Shown: positions 42,274-52,819 of the stretch, in pieces
Layout: every line of letters starts with the position of its first letter
How positions within the stretch are numbered: position 1 is the stretch's first letter
The notes under the pieces: model-generated
Databases searched by the model: none
What the model was told of the DNA's origin: nothing
The model's input: the letters and a program-made list of their open reading frames with translations, nothing else
Translations under genes and position numbers: made by a program
Source: Lineus longissimus
Taxonomy: Eukaryota > Nemertea > Pilidiophora > Heteronemertea > Lineidae
Direction: 5' to 3'
Length of the DNA: 64,000 nucleotides
Assembly (NCBI RefSeq): GCF_910592395.1
Contig: NC_088313.1
Coordinates: 5,024,501-5,088,500 of the forward strand

Positions 42274-45200
42274 CTACCAACCCTCAACTACCGAATCCTG
42301 AGCAATACGTAACTTATCCGCGTGTGTCCGCATGGTGGTCCCTTCCTTATCGATCTGTAGGAGCACTGTGAAGTCTTCATGCAGTTCCTTGACCTTATAC
42401 GGACCCAACCAGGGCTGATGCCTATCCCCCTTGAAACATCTCCTTGGGTTAAAATACCACACAGCACTTCCTGGCTGCAGAGCTTGATATTTCGGAGATG
42501 ACGTTTCGTACTGTCGCTTCTGTACTCGTTGTACAGTCTTAAGCTTGTTCCTGACAATGGCGTAAGCTTTGGTAAACTTAGCCTCAAGGTCAGCTACATA
42601 GGATGGAACATCAGCTGACTTCTCGGACGGAGCCTTGTAGAGGAGATCCAGTGGCAGACGCATTTCACGGGCTGTAAGCATGAAGTGTGGTGTCTCGCCC
42701 GTGCTGGAATGGACCGACGAACGATATGCCATCAGGAAGATGGGCAACATCAGGTCCCAAGACCCGACACTCTCCCTGTGTTCCTCGACATACGTCTTCA
42801 TGATCGACTTGATGACCTTGTTAAAATTCTCAATCAAACCGTTGCTCTTCGGATTGTAAGCTGTAGTGAGCGTTCTATCAACCGACAGTTTCCGCATTAA
42901 CGAAGCATAAAGCTCTGATGTGAACTGAGCCCCACGGTCTGAATGGATCAGGTACATGCAGCCAAACCTGGACACCAACTCCCTAATGATAGCTGTACAA
43001 ATTTCTTCGGTCTCCATCGTTTTGAGGGGAGCAGCCTCCACCCACTTGGTGAAGTTATCCTCCATGGTGACTGCATAGCGATAGCCTCTTGGTGTCTCCT
43101 TGAGAGGACCGATCAGGTCTATGCTGATCCTCTCGAATGCCTCCCCGAAAAGTTGTTGCGTCAGAGGTGTATGCTGCCGTCTGTGAGGTCTCTTCCTGAT
43201 GTTACATGCGCGACACTTTGTGACAAACCGCATCACATCCTTCCGCCAACCAACCCAATAGAAGCGTTCTTTCACTCTCTCCTGCGTCTTATACGTGCCC
43301 AAATGACCTGCTGTTGGTTCAGAATGCAGATGATGTAGTACTTCACCGTGAAAGTTGCGAGGCAAAACCAATTGAACCCTAGTATCCTTCTCCGGTACAA
43401 CTAATTTCCTGTAGAGAATCCCACCATCAACAAAAAGGTTCCTCCAGTGCTGTCGTAAGACTTTCACACCGAGACTTTCAGCTGATATCGATCGGAAGGT
43501 AGGGTACTCCGCATCGGCAAGTTTTAGTTGAAGTATAGGAGAGATATTGGGGTCGCTAAGTTGAGCTGTCTTGATCAGATGGAGCCAATCATCCTTGAAC
43601 TCAAAGGCAGACTGGTCCTGTTGGAAAGCTGGTGCCTCCTGTTCCTTTTCTGCTGCAGCAGCCTTTGCCCTGGAACGTGTTGTGACCGCATAACACGCAA
43701 TCATCAAGTCTTCGACCGCATCCTCAATGGCAGTGTCATCAGTGGCAGTGTGACGACAGGGGGGTACGTCTGATGGTATGGTCCTGTGAACTCGGCGCGG
43801 CTTCCCACTGTAAGGTTTTTCAGGCAGTTCTTCATCCTCACGTCCACATTGTAAACAAGGCATCCGGCTCATAAAGTCCGCATTCACGTGTTTGTTCCCT
43901 GGCCTATGGACAAGATCGTATTTAAAGGATGACATGAAGAGCTGCCACCGCTGAATTTGCTCATTGCAATCTGTCAAAGTGAGAAGGTGGCTGACAGCGG
44001 CATTGTCTGTGCGAATCATGAATCGCTGTCCATAAAGATACGGCTTGAAGTGTTCCACAGACCTAACAACAGCAAGAAACTCACGCTTTGTGATACAATA
44101 ATTGCGTTCTGTATCTGAGAGCAACCTGGAGAAGTAGCCAATGACAGTCTCATGGCCAGACTGGACCTGGCTGAGCACAGAACCAATTCCACTAGACGAA
44201 GCATCCGTGTCAAGTACGAAGTTGGTACCCTTGACATCAGGGAAGGACAAGACCGGAGCAGAAGTCAAGGCTGCTTTGAGGCGCAGGAAAGATTCCTCGC
44301 ATTCTAAAGTCCAAATCAATGGGCTATTGGCCTTTGTCAATGCATACAAAGGACTTGCTAGCTGAGACATATTGCGAATGAAACGCCTATAATACGACAC
44401 TAAACCGAGAAATCGCTTCACTTCTGTCTTGAGCTTGGCATGGGGAACGTTGGCCAGAGATGGCCAATTCTGGACAACAGCAACTTTGCTTGAGAGAGGT
44501 GATATGCCCTTCTTGGAGATGGCGTGACCAAGATACTCAATTGAATCCTGCATCAGGAGACATTTGCTGGGTTTCACCTTTAAGTTAGCCTTCTGTAGAG
44601 CTGTGAGAACCAACTCCAAGTTGTTCAGGGTCTCAGAAAACGACCTACCATATACTAGGACATCATCCAAATACACTAGGCATTTGTCCCACTGTAGGGT
44701 ACGCAAGACCGACTCCATGAGACGCTCGAAGGTCGACGGAGCATTACAGAGTCCGAATGGCAGTACTGTGAAATGGTAAGCACCAGATTTAGTGAGAAAA
44801 GCTGTTTTCTCCTGATCTTCCTTGGAATTCAACGGCACCTGCCAGTAGCCTGACTGGAGATCCAAACTGCAAAAATGAGTGCTACCAAAGAGAGAATCAA
44901 CACATTGGTCGAAGCGGGGAATTGGATAGGAATCCACCTTAGTTAGAGAGTTGACGCGACGAAAATCTATGCAGAAGCGAGCCGTCCCATCCTTTTTGAA
45001 GACAATTACAGGCGCACTGGCCCAAGGACTAGAGGACTCCTCTAAGATTCCACGCTGAAGACCATCCTTCACAGCAGTTGCAATCTCCTGCTCCTTTCGC
45101 CATCCATGACGCCGTAAAGGTACTCTGACAGGCTTGGCATCCCCTGTGTCTATACTATGTCCAATCACAGCTGTCTTCCCAATATCAGTTGGTGAAGTCG

Positions 45201-46143
45201 AGAAAGTGTCACCGTATTTGCTGAGAACTGCTGCCAATTGCTTCTTTTCCTCCACAGTCAAATTTGCCGCTGATTTTGCATAAAGATCCTCTAAATGATC
45301 AGGGACCCTATCCTCCATCTCGACCAAGGAGACAGAACTCAAGGAGGGTGGAGGTGAAGAAGGCGAAGAGACCTGAGGAGCACAAGCATTCACTGAAGAA
45401 CAAGCACCTTCTGCCGTGTGATTCGCCTGCTCTTGGACATCTCCAACAGGAAACATATAACCAACCGTCGTACCTTTTGGGATACAAATAACCTCCTTGG
45501 TTGGATTATAAAATTGAACAACAGTCCCTTTGCGTTTCTTATTTTGGACACTGACAGACTTGGCTGGCATAACTCCATACTGCTGAACGAAATGACCACT
45601 AGGTTCCAAAGTTGCATGCTGCTTTGTACGAAACGCGCTACGCAACATAGCAGATGCAACTACCTCACAACCTGGCTGGATGGAAAGCGACTGAGAAAGG
45701 GCTACAGAATGTGGCAGAATATCATGCCGGCAAGTGACGAGTGGATACTCCTTTCCATTAAAGGCAAAAACAGAAGAACTCATCTTCAGATCACACCCAA
45801 AGCGTCGCCAGAAATCCAGGCCCCAGAGGCCATCCATCTGATCCATTTTCGACACAAACATTTTGAAGGTGAATTGGGTATCATGAACCCTAACTGGCAT
45901 GTGAACTTCCCCTAAGATGTGAAGTGACGCTTCTCCATCAGCCATGTGAACCTGCATGCCAGTCTTCTGAAGAGGTGGACGAAATTTCTGAGGAATCTTG
46001 TAGTACACCTTTGAAGACAGAAATGTACTAGCAGAACCAGAGTCCAACAAGAAAGATGTCGGCAAACCATTGAGATAGGTTGTGAGATAAGCTTGTATCG
46101 GAGGGTGAGTAATATTAGCAACAGGGTCATGACCAGCCCTCAC
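42274..46143 (-). CDS. pol: Ty3/Gypsy pol polyprotein (protease-RT-RNase H-integrase), intact
   Basis: 1,289 codons without a stop. Protease Asp-Ser-Gly at residues 34-36. RT about 335-510, with FCIDFRRVN, LPFGLCNAPSTF and active site YLDD (491-494). RNase H begins LDTDASSSGIG (644-654), with KREF near 686-689. Integrase HHCC zinc site is H940, H947, C977 and C980. The integrase core has D1009 (SIDLIG), D1069 (HSDRGAQFTSE) and E1105 (GLIENFNK), a D-D-35-E spacing. A GPY/F-like module (PWLGPYKVKEL) ends it. All catalytic residues are present. The frame is -1 relative to gag; it opens only about a dozen bases before the gag stop (46,161), so expression by -1 slippage or reinitiation is likely. 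The first listed codon is GTG, so the true N-terminus is set by that process. Confidence 0.95.
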   Translation of the reverse strand: MRAGHDPVANITHPPIQAYLTTYLNGLPTSFLLDSGSASTFLSSKVYYKIPQKFRPPLQKTGMQVHMADGEASLHILGEVHMPVRVHDTQFTFKMFVSKMDQMDGLWGLDFWRRFGCDLKMSSSVFAFNGKEYPLVTCRHDILPHSVALSQSLSIQPGCEVVASAMLRSAFRTKQHATLEPSGHFVQQYGVMPAKSVSVQNKKRKGTVVQFYNPTKEVICIPKGTTVGYMFPVGDVQEQANHTAEGACSSVNACAPQVSSPSSPPPSLSSVSLVEMEDRVPDHLEDLYAKSAANLTVEEKKQLAAVLSKYGDTFSTSPTDIGKTAVIGHSIDTGDAKPVRVPLRRHGWRKEQEIATAVKDGLQRGILEESSSPWASAPVIVFKKDGTARFCIDFRRVNSLTKVDSYPIPRFDQCVDSLFGSTHFCSLDLQSGYWQVPLNSKEDQEKTAFLTKSGAYHFTVLPFGLCNAPSTFERLMESVLRTLQWDKCLVYLDDVLVYGRSFSETLNNLELVLTALQKANLKVKPSKCLLMQDSIEYLGHAISKKGISPLSSKVAVVQNWPSLANVPHAKLKTEVKRFLGLVSYYRRFIRNMSQLASPLYALTKANSPLIWTLECEESFLRLKAALTSAPVLSFPDVKGTNFVLDTDASSSGIGSVLSQVQSGHETVIGYFSRLLSDTERNYCITKREFLAVVRSVEHFKPYLYGQRFMIRTDNAAVSHLLTLTDCNEQIQRWQLFMSSFKYDLVHRPGNKHVNADFMSRMPCLQCGREDEELPEKPYSGKPRRVHRTIPSDVPPCRHTATDDTAIEDAVEDLMIACYAVTTRSRAKAAAAEKEQEAPAFQQDQSAFEFKDDWLHLIKTAQLSDPNISPILQLKLADAEYPTFRSISAESLGVKVLRQHWRNLFVDGGILYRKLVVPEKDTRVQLVLPRNFHGEVLHHLHSEPTAGHLGTYKTQERVKERFYWVGWRKDVMRFVTKCRACNIRKRPHRRQHTPLTQQLFGEAFERISIDLIGPLKETPRGYRYAVTMEDNFTKWVEAAPLKTMETEEICTAIIRELVSRFGCMYLIHSDRGAQFTSELYASLMRKLSVDRTLTTAYNPKSNGLIENFNKVIKSIMKTYVEEHRESVGSWDLMLPIFLMAYRSSVHSSTGETPHFMLTAREMRLPLDLLYKAPSEKSADVPSYVADLEAKFTKAYAIVRNKLKTVQRVQKRQYETSSPKYQALQPGSAVWYFNPRRCFKGDRHQPWLGPYKVKELHEDFTVLLQIDKEGTTMRTHADKLRIAQDSVVEGW

Positions 46144-46160
46144 CTCGAAGGCATGACCTA

Positions 46161-48523
46161 CTAGTTTGACGGCTCAGAGTTGGCCTCAAACTTTTGCCTG
46201 AAATGATCTTCTACTTGAGAGCAGTCCTTCCAAATATGCCCCTCTTGCTTACAAATCCAACAAGTCACAGTGGACCGCCTGTCGTTCTGTCCGTAGCGAG
46301 TCCTCATGTTGTTTTCTGACGAACCAGGAGCAGCATCCTCTCTGTCCCCGTTGTTCCCAGTATCTCTACGCTGTCCAGCATCACCACCACCATGGGCCCC
46401 TCTGCCGAAAGCACCACCCCTATTGGATGCATTAGGGTTGTTTCCTCTGTCAAACAGTCCACGGCCACGCCCACGTCCACGTGATGATTGTCTGTCTGTT
46501 CCACTCTGTGCACCATACTGTGGGGGTTGGCTAATAGCAGCGACACTGCCTGCTATGGTCGACTGGTTGGTGGCCAGCAGGTGGCTTTCATAAGACTTAG
46601 CCTGACGGAGCACTTCTTCAATCGGTTTGTCCTTGTATTGGTACAGTTTATCCCCCAAGGGAGTATCACGGAGTGATAGATATAACTGTAGCCCAAGGTC
46701 ACACATTTGCCTTCCATATGCTCGCTTACTGTAGAGACACAGCCTGAATGCCAAATCATCCAATGACTCTTCCGGTTCCCTCTTTACATCGCGCAGGCGG
46801 GCTGCCCACTCCGAGCGCTCACCAATGGGTGTATACAAAACCAAGACCTAAGACATAAGACCTAAGACCTAAGATCCCCCGAAGTACAAAACTAAGACCC
46901 AGGTACAAAACTAAGATCCCCGAGGTACAAAACTAAGACCCGGGGAGGCCAATTCCAAACTAAAATTTTGAAGAAAATATCAGAGTCTTAGTTTTGTACA
47001 TCAGGGGATCTTAGTTTTGTACGTACAAAACTAAGATCCCCCGAGGTATAAAACTAAGACCCAATTCCAAACTGAAATTTTGAAGAAAAATATCAGAGTC
47101 TTAGTTTTGTACATCAGGGGATCAGGAGATGGAGGCCGTATATGCTAGAGTATATGCTAGAGTGATGACCGGTCGTGCCTGCATAGTGCATATGGAGGTA
47201 GTATTCAGATGGAGCAACTGCATGCATCTCAAAGGTGATATTACTACATCAAAATGAATTCGAAAGAGGGGCAGAATTTGGAAACTAAGATCCCCTGATG
47301 TACAAAACTAAGACTCTGATATTTTTCTTCAAAATTTTAGTTTGGAATTGGCCTCCCCGGGTCTTAGTTTTGTACCTCGGGGATCTTAGTTTTGTACCTG
47401 GGTCTTAGTTTTGTACTTCGGGGGATCTTAGGTCTTAGGTCTTATGTCTTAGGTCTTGGTTTTGTATACACCCCTCACCAATGAAGTGGGTGTCCAGGGC
47501 CTTAACTAGGCCATCAAAGGTGACACTTGTACCCTGGAGATCCATACTAGCCAACACCCTACTCGCGCGTCCTTGTAGCTTGATACGCAAAAGCTCTAAT
47601 TTCTCCTCCTTTGTCCAATCCAGTGTCACTGCATTAAAGTTTGCGAGGTAAGCCTCCCAATCCACTTTGGATTCATCAAACACTTTGATATTTGGTGGTT
47701 TGTGACGAGGTTTTGTCTGCGGAGTTTTGGTGGAACCGCCAAAAGAACAGTTGTGGTAGTTATTCACAACTGGTGCCTCAAATTTACTTGTGTTCGTGAC
47801 ATCCCCCTTAGTGCTGGCAACCGGTAACGATCCAGTGCCTGCAGGAGGGAGAGACGCAGACGCTGGTGGGGCCTGTCCCCGAGTAGTGGGCAAGCTGTGT
47901 GACGTGTGTGTGTTCGCTACTGTGGCTGGCAGCCATTGGTCCCCAGCAGCGGCCGGTAACGATCCAGACACCACAGGGTGACCAGGCGGTGGGCAAGGCT
48001 GAAGCTGACCAGCTGAAGTGGTAGATGCAAGACTAGTTCCAGAAGTAAGTGTGGCCATGCTCGAATGAGCTGCCACTGGACTGTTCAATGATAGGCATGA
48101 ACATGGCATAGCCTGGTGGGTACCACTAACAGGCATATCAGTCGATTTGACCGCTTGAAAAGCAAGGGAATCCTGTGCTATCACCTGCTGGTGAGCTGCA
48201 AGATGAGGTTGGTCCTCCGTCTGCGTGGTCCCTGTCCTTAGCGAAATTGGCTCCGGAGCTGATGTTGTAAGCTCGGGAGCAGAGGTATGATGTGTCCCAG
48301 GAAAACTAACTGACGCCTCAGGTGGCTGGGGGTCAGAGGGCAACTCAGGCCATGGAATGCCTCCTGCTTGCCTCAAGGTGGTGTGACCCTGCCAAGAAAG
48401 AGTGGGTGGCCCTGGTGAATGTACAGAGTGATATGGCTGAGTGGGAGGAGCCATTGGAGTGGAGTGCATGGGTGGCATGCAGGTTTCCTCCATTGGAGTG
48501 TTGTCATAAGATGTACCGTCCAT
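46161..48523 (-). pseudogene. gag: Ty3/Gypsy gag, split by a foldback element
   Basis: The N-terminal part (48,523 to 47,474) starts MDGTSYDNTPMEE, is Pro/Ser/Thr-rich, and ends in a capsid-like helical segment (WEAYLANFNAV, KLELLRIKLQGRASRVL). The C-terminal part (46,826 to 46,161) continues with EPEESLDDLAFRLCLYSKRAY, then an RGRGRG-rich stretch and one CCHC zinc knuckle (CWICKQEGHIWKDC). The two parts come into the same frame when the 647-bp insert plus one 9-bp target copy are discounted. Another frame (about 48,699-48,540, starting MAANQGMQLRG) lies just upstream and may be an N-terminal extension broken by a shift near 48,545. Gag forms the particle that packages element RNA; this copy cannot make it whole. 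Confidence 0.85.
46827..47473. mobile_element. Foldback-type element inserted in gag
   Basis: 647 bp flanked by an exact 9-bp duplication CTCACCAAT (46,818-46,826; 47,474-47,482). Ends are GGGTGTATACAAAACCAAGA, inverted at the other side. The arms are about 195 bp, almost perfectly inverted, and made of AAGATCCCC and GTACAAAACTAAGACCC sub-repeats. Part of the left arm is repeated again inwards (47,031-47,123), including an inverted pair about GTACGTACAAAAC at 47,018-47,030. The centre (47,124-47,278) is unique and non-coding. A 9-bp duplication suggests Mutator-like mobilisation. Confidence 0.9.
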
Positions 48524-48714
48524 ATCAAGGGAGATGGCTGAAAAAGATCAGACAAACGCTTCCTAACAGTGCCAAAAAACCCAAGTGACTCCCTGGACCT
48601 GGTAACATCTGGAGACTCAACAATAGCCTGCGCTGGTATACGTGGAATAGCTCCTTGGAGCTGCCGACCTCGCAGCTGCATCCCTTGGTTTGCCGCCATG
48701 CTGCAAGTATTCAC

Positions 48715-49139
48715 TCTGCCTTAAAGGAGGATCAGCACCCTGCTATGTAGAAATAAAGCCCTGTATACGATCAAGCACACAGAACCAACATGCACTCATC
48801 AGCAAGTATCATATACATGCATGCAATCTGCAACTAAACATGCAATATCAAGTTACATGTGAGGAAAAATAAATCACATACTAATACATGCATTAGCAAA
48901 ATACAACCATTACCTGGAAAAAAAAATGCATTAGGTACATTCATCCATGCATCGACTACCATGAAAAACATGTGAAACATGTAAATCAATAAAGCATGTG
49001 ACACAATCAACCATGTGAAACTATGAATGCAATTAGGTAGGCCTAGTTCAAACCTGTGTACAAAATGCAACAATGTGCAAATCACACTGGATAGCAGGTG
49101 TGAAAATCAGCCCCAGTGATATCCATGCATGAAAGTTCT
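48715..49139 (-). other. Spacer between SGNH gene and gag
   Basis: About 425 bp, AT-rich, with many CATGCA/TGCATG motifs and no coding signal. It separates the hydrolase gene from gag, so gag translation would need a spliced or separate message, or internal initiation. Confidence 0.5.
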
Positions 49140-49796
49140 TTACATCTGCGCATCCTCTTGTCGCATCACCTGCAGGCCTTGGGTGATCGCCCTCCTAATG
49201 CTAAAGTGATACAAGTCCAGCCCTCTGTGTGATGTAAAGTGGATATTATCTCCACTTACGCTTGTGGCCAGATTCACAAGGATCGATCGATCATGTTTGT
49301 ATCGCACAATTAGCTTAGAATATTGTTCCTCGCGACACTTCAGGAGCAGCTTCTCATTGAAAGATTTCCTCCTTGCATCAAAATGTTCTGCCGATGTGTT
49401 TCTGCACCGTTTCCTATTAACAACTTGGCACAGGATGATTTTTCGCAAAACTTGGCAGCTCTCCTTCAACTGCTTGCACAAAGTAACCAAGGTGCCAAGG
49501 ACATTCTCCGTCAGCTGTTCGTCTGGTATGTGTGGGCTAGCCACTAAATCATTAGTGCCCAGTTCCAGAATAAGCAGGTTCGGCTGTACCCTCGTCACAG
49601 CATTTTGTACAAAAGCACGACCGGCCTCATCACATTGCAGGCCCCCCAGGCCAGCAAGGTTCCCAGTCTCCTCCGGCAAGCCTAACTTTGCTGCAAAGTT
49701 AAAGGTAATAGGCACCGAAGCTGGCGCACCCAGCTCCTCCAGCAGAAATCGCCTGTAGCGGGCAACAAAAGAGTGTCCCGTAACAAGAATCCTCAT
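49140..49796 (-). CDS. SGNH/GDSL-family hydrolase encoded by the Ty3/Gypsy element
   Basis: 218 codons from ATG at 49,796 (the frame opens earlier, through the primer-binding site, without another ATG). The SGNH set is complete. Block I is RILVTGHSFVARY with nucleophile Ser9. A Gly-rich block II (NLAGLGGLQ) lies around 46-54. Block III is LELGTND with Gly80 and Asn82. Block V is SGDNIHFT with Asp183 and His186 (D-x-x-H). No signal peptide or membrane span, so the product is probably cytosolic. SGNH enzymes hydrolyse esters of lipids or sugars. Related domains are known from some LINE ORF1 proteins (CR1) and from Ngaro elements; a placement directly after the 5' LTR and before gag of a Ty3/Gypsy element is unusual. 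The frame is undamaged while gag is broken. Confidence 0.85.
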   Translation of the reverse strand: MRILVTGHSFVARYRRFLLEELGAPASVPITFNFAAKLGLPEETGNLAGLGGLQCDEAGRAFVQNAVTRVQPNLLILELGTNDLVASPHIPDEQLTENVLGTLVTLCKQLKESCQVLRKIILCQVVNRKRCRNTSAEHFDARRKSFNEKLLLKCREEQYSKLIVRYKHDRSILVNLATSVSGDNIHFTSHRGLDLYHFSIRRAITQGLQVMRQEDAQM

Positions 49797-49943
49797 CCCC
49801 ACTTGGCAATGTATAGTAATGTTACACAAAGTACATACCGGTACACACGCTGACGCAATACATATCCGTGTAGATTCCCGTCCTGTTCCCGGCCTTCTCA
49901 AAAACACCCGAATAAAGTCAATCAGAAGATTCCATGATAGTCC

Positions 49944-49961
49944 GAAAAGGAAGGTCGCCAA
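49944..49961 (-). other. Primer-binding site of the Ty3/Gypsy element
   Basis: The minus strand directly after the 5' LTR reads T then TGGCGACC, complementary to a tRNA 3' end GGTCGCCA. From memory this matches the end of animal tRNA-Arg(UCG), for about 8 nt only, after which it diverges. Confidence 0.55.
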
Positions 49962-50164
49962 TGAATGATATCTGCCGTTACGTGGAGGGATAAATCAGAC
50001 TCAGATATGATGTTGGCTATCACTTTTATTCCATGTTTCTCATCAACTCGAACGTGTGTACATCAAGCCATTACAGCGAAGTTCGACATCTGGCCGTGGC
50101 GGCGCTATCGTCCGGTGTCTCCGGGATTGCGCGGGAAGGGGATCATACAGGGTGATACCATACA
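49962..50164 (-). repeat. 5' LTR of Ty3/Gypsy element
   Basis: 203 bp, identical to the 3' LTR; followed by target duplication GTTGG and then 5S spacer (CAAGGTGTCTC). Confidence 0.97.
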
Positions 50165-50787
50165 GTTGGCAAGGTGTCTCATCACTAGGAACGCAGCGTG
50201 ACGTCACGAGCTCTGACGTCACGAGCAGACTACTCCGAGGCTCCCTGACGTCATGAGAGACGCCAGCGCCATCTCCCGAATCAGGACTGACGTCACTAGC
50301 AGCAACTTCCACGCCGGTCTGAACTCAAAAAGCGTCCTAGTATAAACGCTTGGAAGCCAGTAGGCCTGCGCAGCGTTGTGGGGGGGGGGGGGGGGGAGGG
50401 ATGATTTTCGACGGGCTTTAACCCGCGAATCACCTTTTTGACCGCAACGGTTAATTTGAGCCCCAAAACCACACAAGCAAGCCAATTTGACTGAAACTTA
50501 ATCATTTTCATCACTTTAAACACACCTTATTCTCAATATAAGAAGAAGTATATTTGAAATGGAAAATAACATTCAACTGGTATGGTGAGACCACCCATTC
50601 GTCTCAAAAGGAACTATAACCGCGAGCTGATTGGTTAAATACAGGTGCGGGACCTACAGGCCGGCCCCCTGGCTGCCATTTCCATTTCGCAAAATTCGAT
50701 GGCCACCACATGAGGTAGCCTACATTTTCATTTTAACAATCGTACAAGGGAAGAAGAAACAAAATGATTGGGACATGAAGAGAAAAA

Positions 50788-50905
50788 GTCTACAACACGC
50801 GGTATTCCGAGGCGGTCACCCATCCACGTACTAACCACGCTCGACGTTGCTTGGCTTCGGTGATCGGACGAGAACCGGTGTTTTCAACGTGATATGGTCG
50901 TAGAC
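50788..50905 (-). rRNA. 5S ribosomal RNA, array gene 8
   Basis: Consensus sequence and T5 terminator. The first gene right of the retrotransposon. Its own upstream spacer (51,185 onward) is intact. Confidence 0.98.
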
Positions 50906-51802
50906 ATTAGAGGCGGCGATGCGTAGGTTACTTATGATATCACTGCGCCTACTATAATGCGTCATATTTTGGGGTCAGAGGCATTATGTATGCCTACGTC
51001 ACAGCTTCGTCGCATTACAGATGTGGTTGGGGCGCCCATTACACGACGGAGTCTACGCGTAGACATACAGTTCACGCAGGCTCGCACTGAAACAGAAACG
51101 GACGCACATTCAAGAACTGCACGCAGACCAACATCGGAAGAAGAGAGTGCCGACTGGACATCAAAGACGCCAACGGTTGGCAAGGTGTCTCATCACTAGG
51201 AACGCAGCGTGACGTCACGAGCTCTGACGTCATGAGCAGACTACTCCGAGGCTCCCTGACGTCATGAGAGACGCCAGCGCCATCTCCCGAATCAGGACTG
51301 ACGTCACTAGCAGCAACTTCCACGCCGGTCTGAACTCAAAAAGCGTCCTAGTATAAACGCTTGGAAGCCAGTAGGCCTGCGCAGTGTTGGGGGGGGGGGG
51401 GGAGAGAGGGGAGGGATGATTTTCGACGGGCTTTAACCCGCGAATCACCTTTTTGACCGCAACGGTTAATTTGAGCCCCAAAACCACACAAGCAAGCCAA
51501 TTTGACTGAAACTTAATCATTTTCATCACTTTAAACACACCTTATTCTCAATATAAGAAGAAGTATATTTGAAATGGAAAATAACATTCAACTGGTATGG
51601 TGAGACCACCCATTCGTCTCAAACGGAACTATAACCGCGAGCTGATTGGTTAAATACAGGTGCGGGACCTACAGGCCGGCCCCCTGGCTGCCATTTCCAT
51701 TTCGCAAAATTCGATGGCCACCACATAAGGTACCCTACATTTTCATTTTAACAATCGTACAAGGGAAGAAGAAACAAAATGATTGGGACATGAAGAGAAA
51801 AA

Positions 51803-51920
51803 GTCTACAACACGCGGTATTCCGAGGCGGTCACCCATCCACGTACTAACCACGCTCGACGTTGCTTGGCTTCGGTGATCGGACGAGAACCGGTGTTTTC
51901 AACGTGATATGGTCGTAGAC
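51803..51920 (-). rRNA. 5S ribosomal RNA, array gene 9
   Basis: Consensus sequence and T5 terminator. One CRE of this unit is mutated (TGACGTAA at about 52,226). Confidence 0.98.
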
Positions 51921-52819
51921 ATTAGAGGCGGCGATGCGTAGGTTACTTATAATATCACTGCGCCTACTATAATGCGTCATATTTTGGGGTCAGAGGCATT
52001 ATGTATGCCTACGTCACAGCTTCGTCGCATTACAGATGTGGTTGGGGCGCCCATTACACGACGGAGTCTACGCGTAGACATACAGTTCACGCAGGCTCGC
52101 ACTGAAACAGAAACGGACGCACATTCAAGAACTGCACGCAGACCAACATCGGAAGAAGAGAGTGCCGACTGGCCATCAAAGACGCCAACGGTTGGCAAGG
52201 TGTCTCATCACTAGGAACGCAGCGTGACGTAACGAGCTCTGACGTCACGAGCAGACTACTCCGAGGCTCCCTGACGTCATGAGAGACGCCAGCGCCATCT
52301 CCCGAATCAGGACTGACGTCACTAGCAGCAACTTCCACGCCGGTCTGAACTCAAAAAGCGTCCTAGTATAAACGCTTGGAAGCCAGTAGGCCTGCGCAGT
52401 GTTGGGGGGGGGGGGGGGGGGAGAGGGGAGGGATGATTTTCGACGGGCTTTAACCCGCGAATCACCTTTTTGACCGCAACGGTTAATTTGAGCCCCAAAA
52501 CCACACAAGCAAGCCAATTTGACTGAAACTTAATCATTTTCATCACTTTAAACACACCTTATTCTCAATATAAGAAGAAGTATATTTGAAATGGAAAATA
52601 ACATTCAACTGGTATGGTGAGACCACCCATTCGTCTCAAACGGAACTATAACCGCGAGCTGATTGGTTAAATACAGGTGCGGGACCTACAGGCCGGCCCC
52701 CTGGCTGCCATTTCCATTTCGCAAAATTCGATGGCCACCACATAAGGTAGCCTACATTTTCATTTTAACAATCGTACAAGGGAAGAAGAAACAAAATGAT
52801 TGGGACATGAAGAGAAAAA

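Larger units (their letters stand above)
39840..50164 (-). mobile_element. Ty3/Gypsy LTR retrotransposon with SGNH-hydrolase gene, inserted in 5S array
   Basis: 10,325 bp with two identical 203-bp LTRs (39,840-40,042 and 49,962-50,164), TG...CA ends and a perfect 5-bp target duplication GTTGG (39,835-39,839; 50,165-50,169). Minus-strand order: 5' LTR, primer-binding site TTGGCGACC, SGNH hydrolase gene, gag, pol (PR-RT-RH-IN), 2.2 kb untranslated region, purine tract (CGGGAGGGGGG), 3' LTR. The PR-RT-RH-IN order defines Ty3/Gypsy. Removing the element restores a 5S unit of normal spacing (about 1,011 bp). Gag is broken by a later foldback insertion. Confidence 0.97.

Noticed and set aside
49797-49961. 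N-terminal 55-codon extension of the SGNH frame
   Set aside because: It contains no ATG and begins in the primer-binding site right at the LTR edge, so it is an open leader rather than protein.
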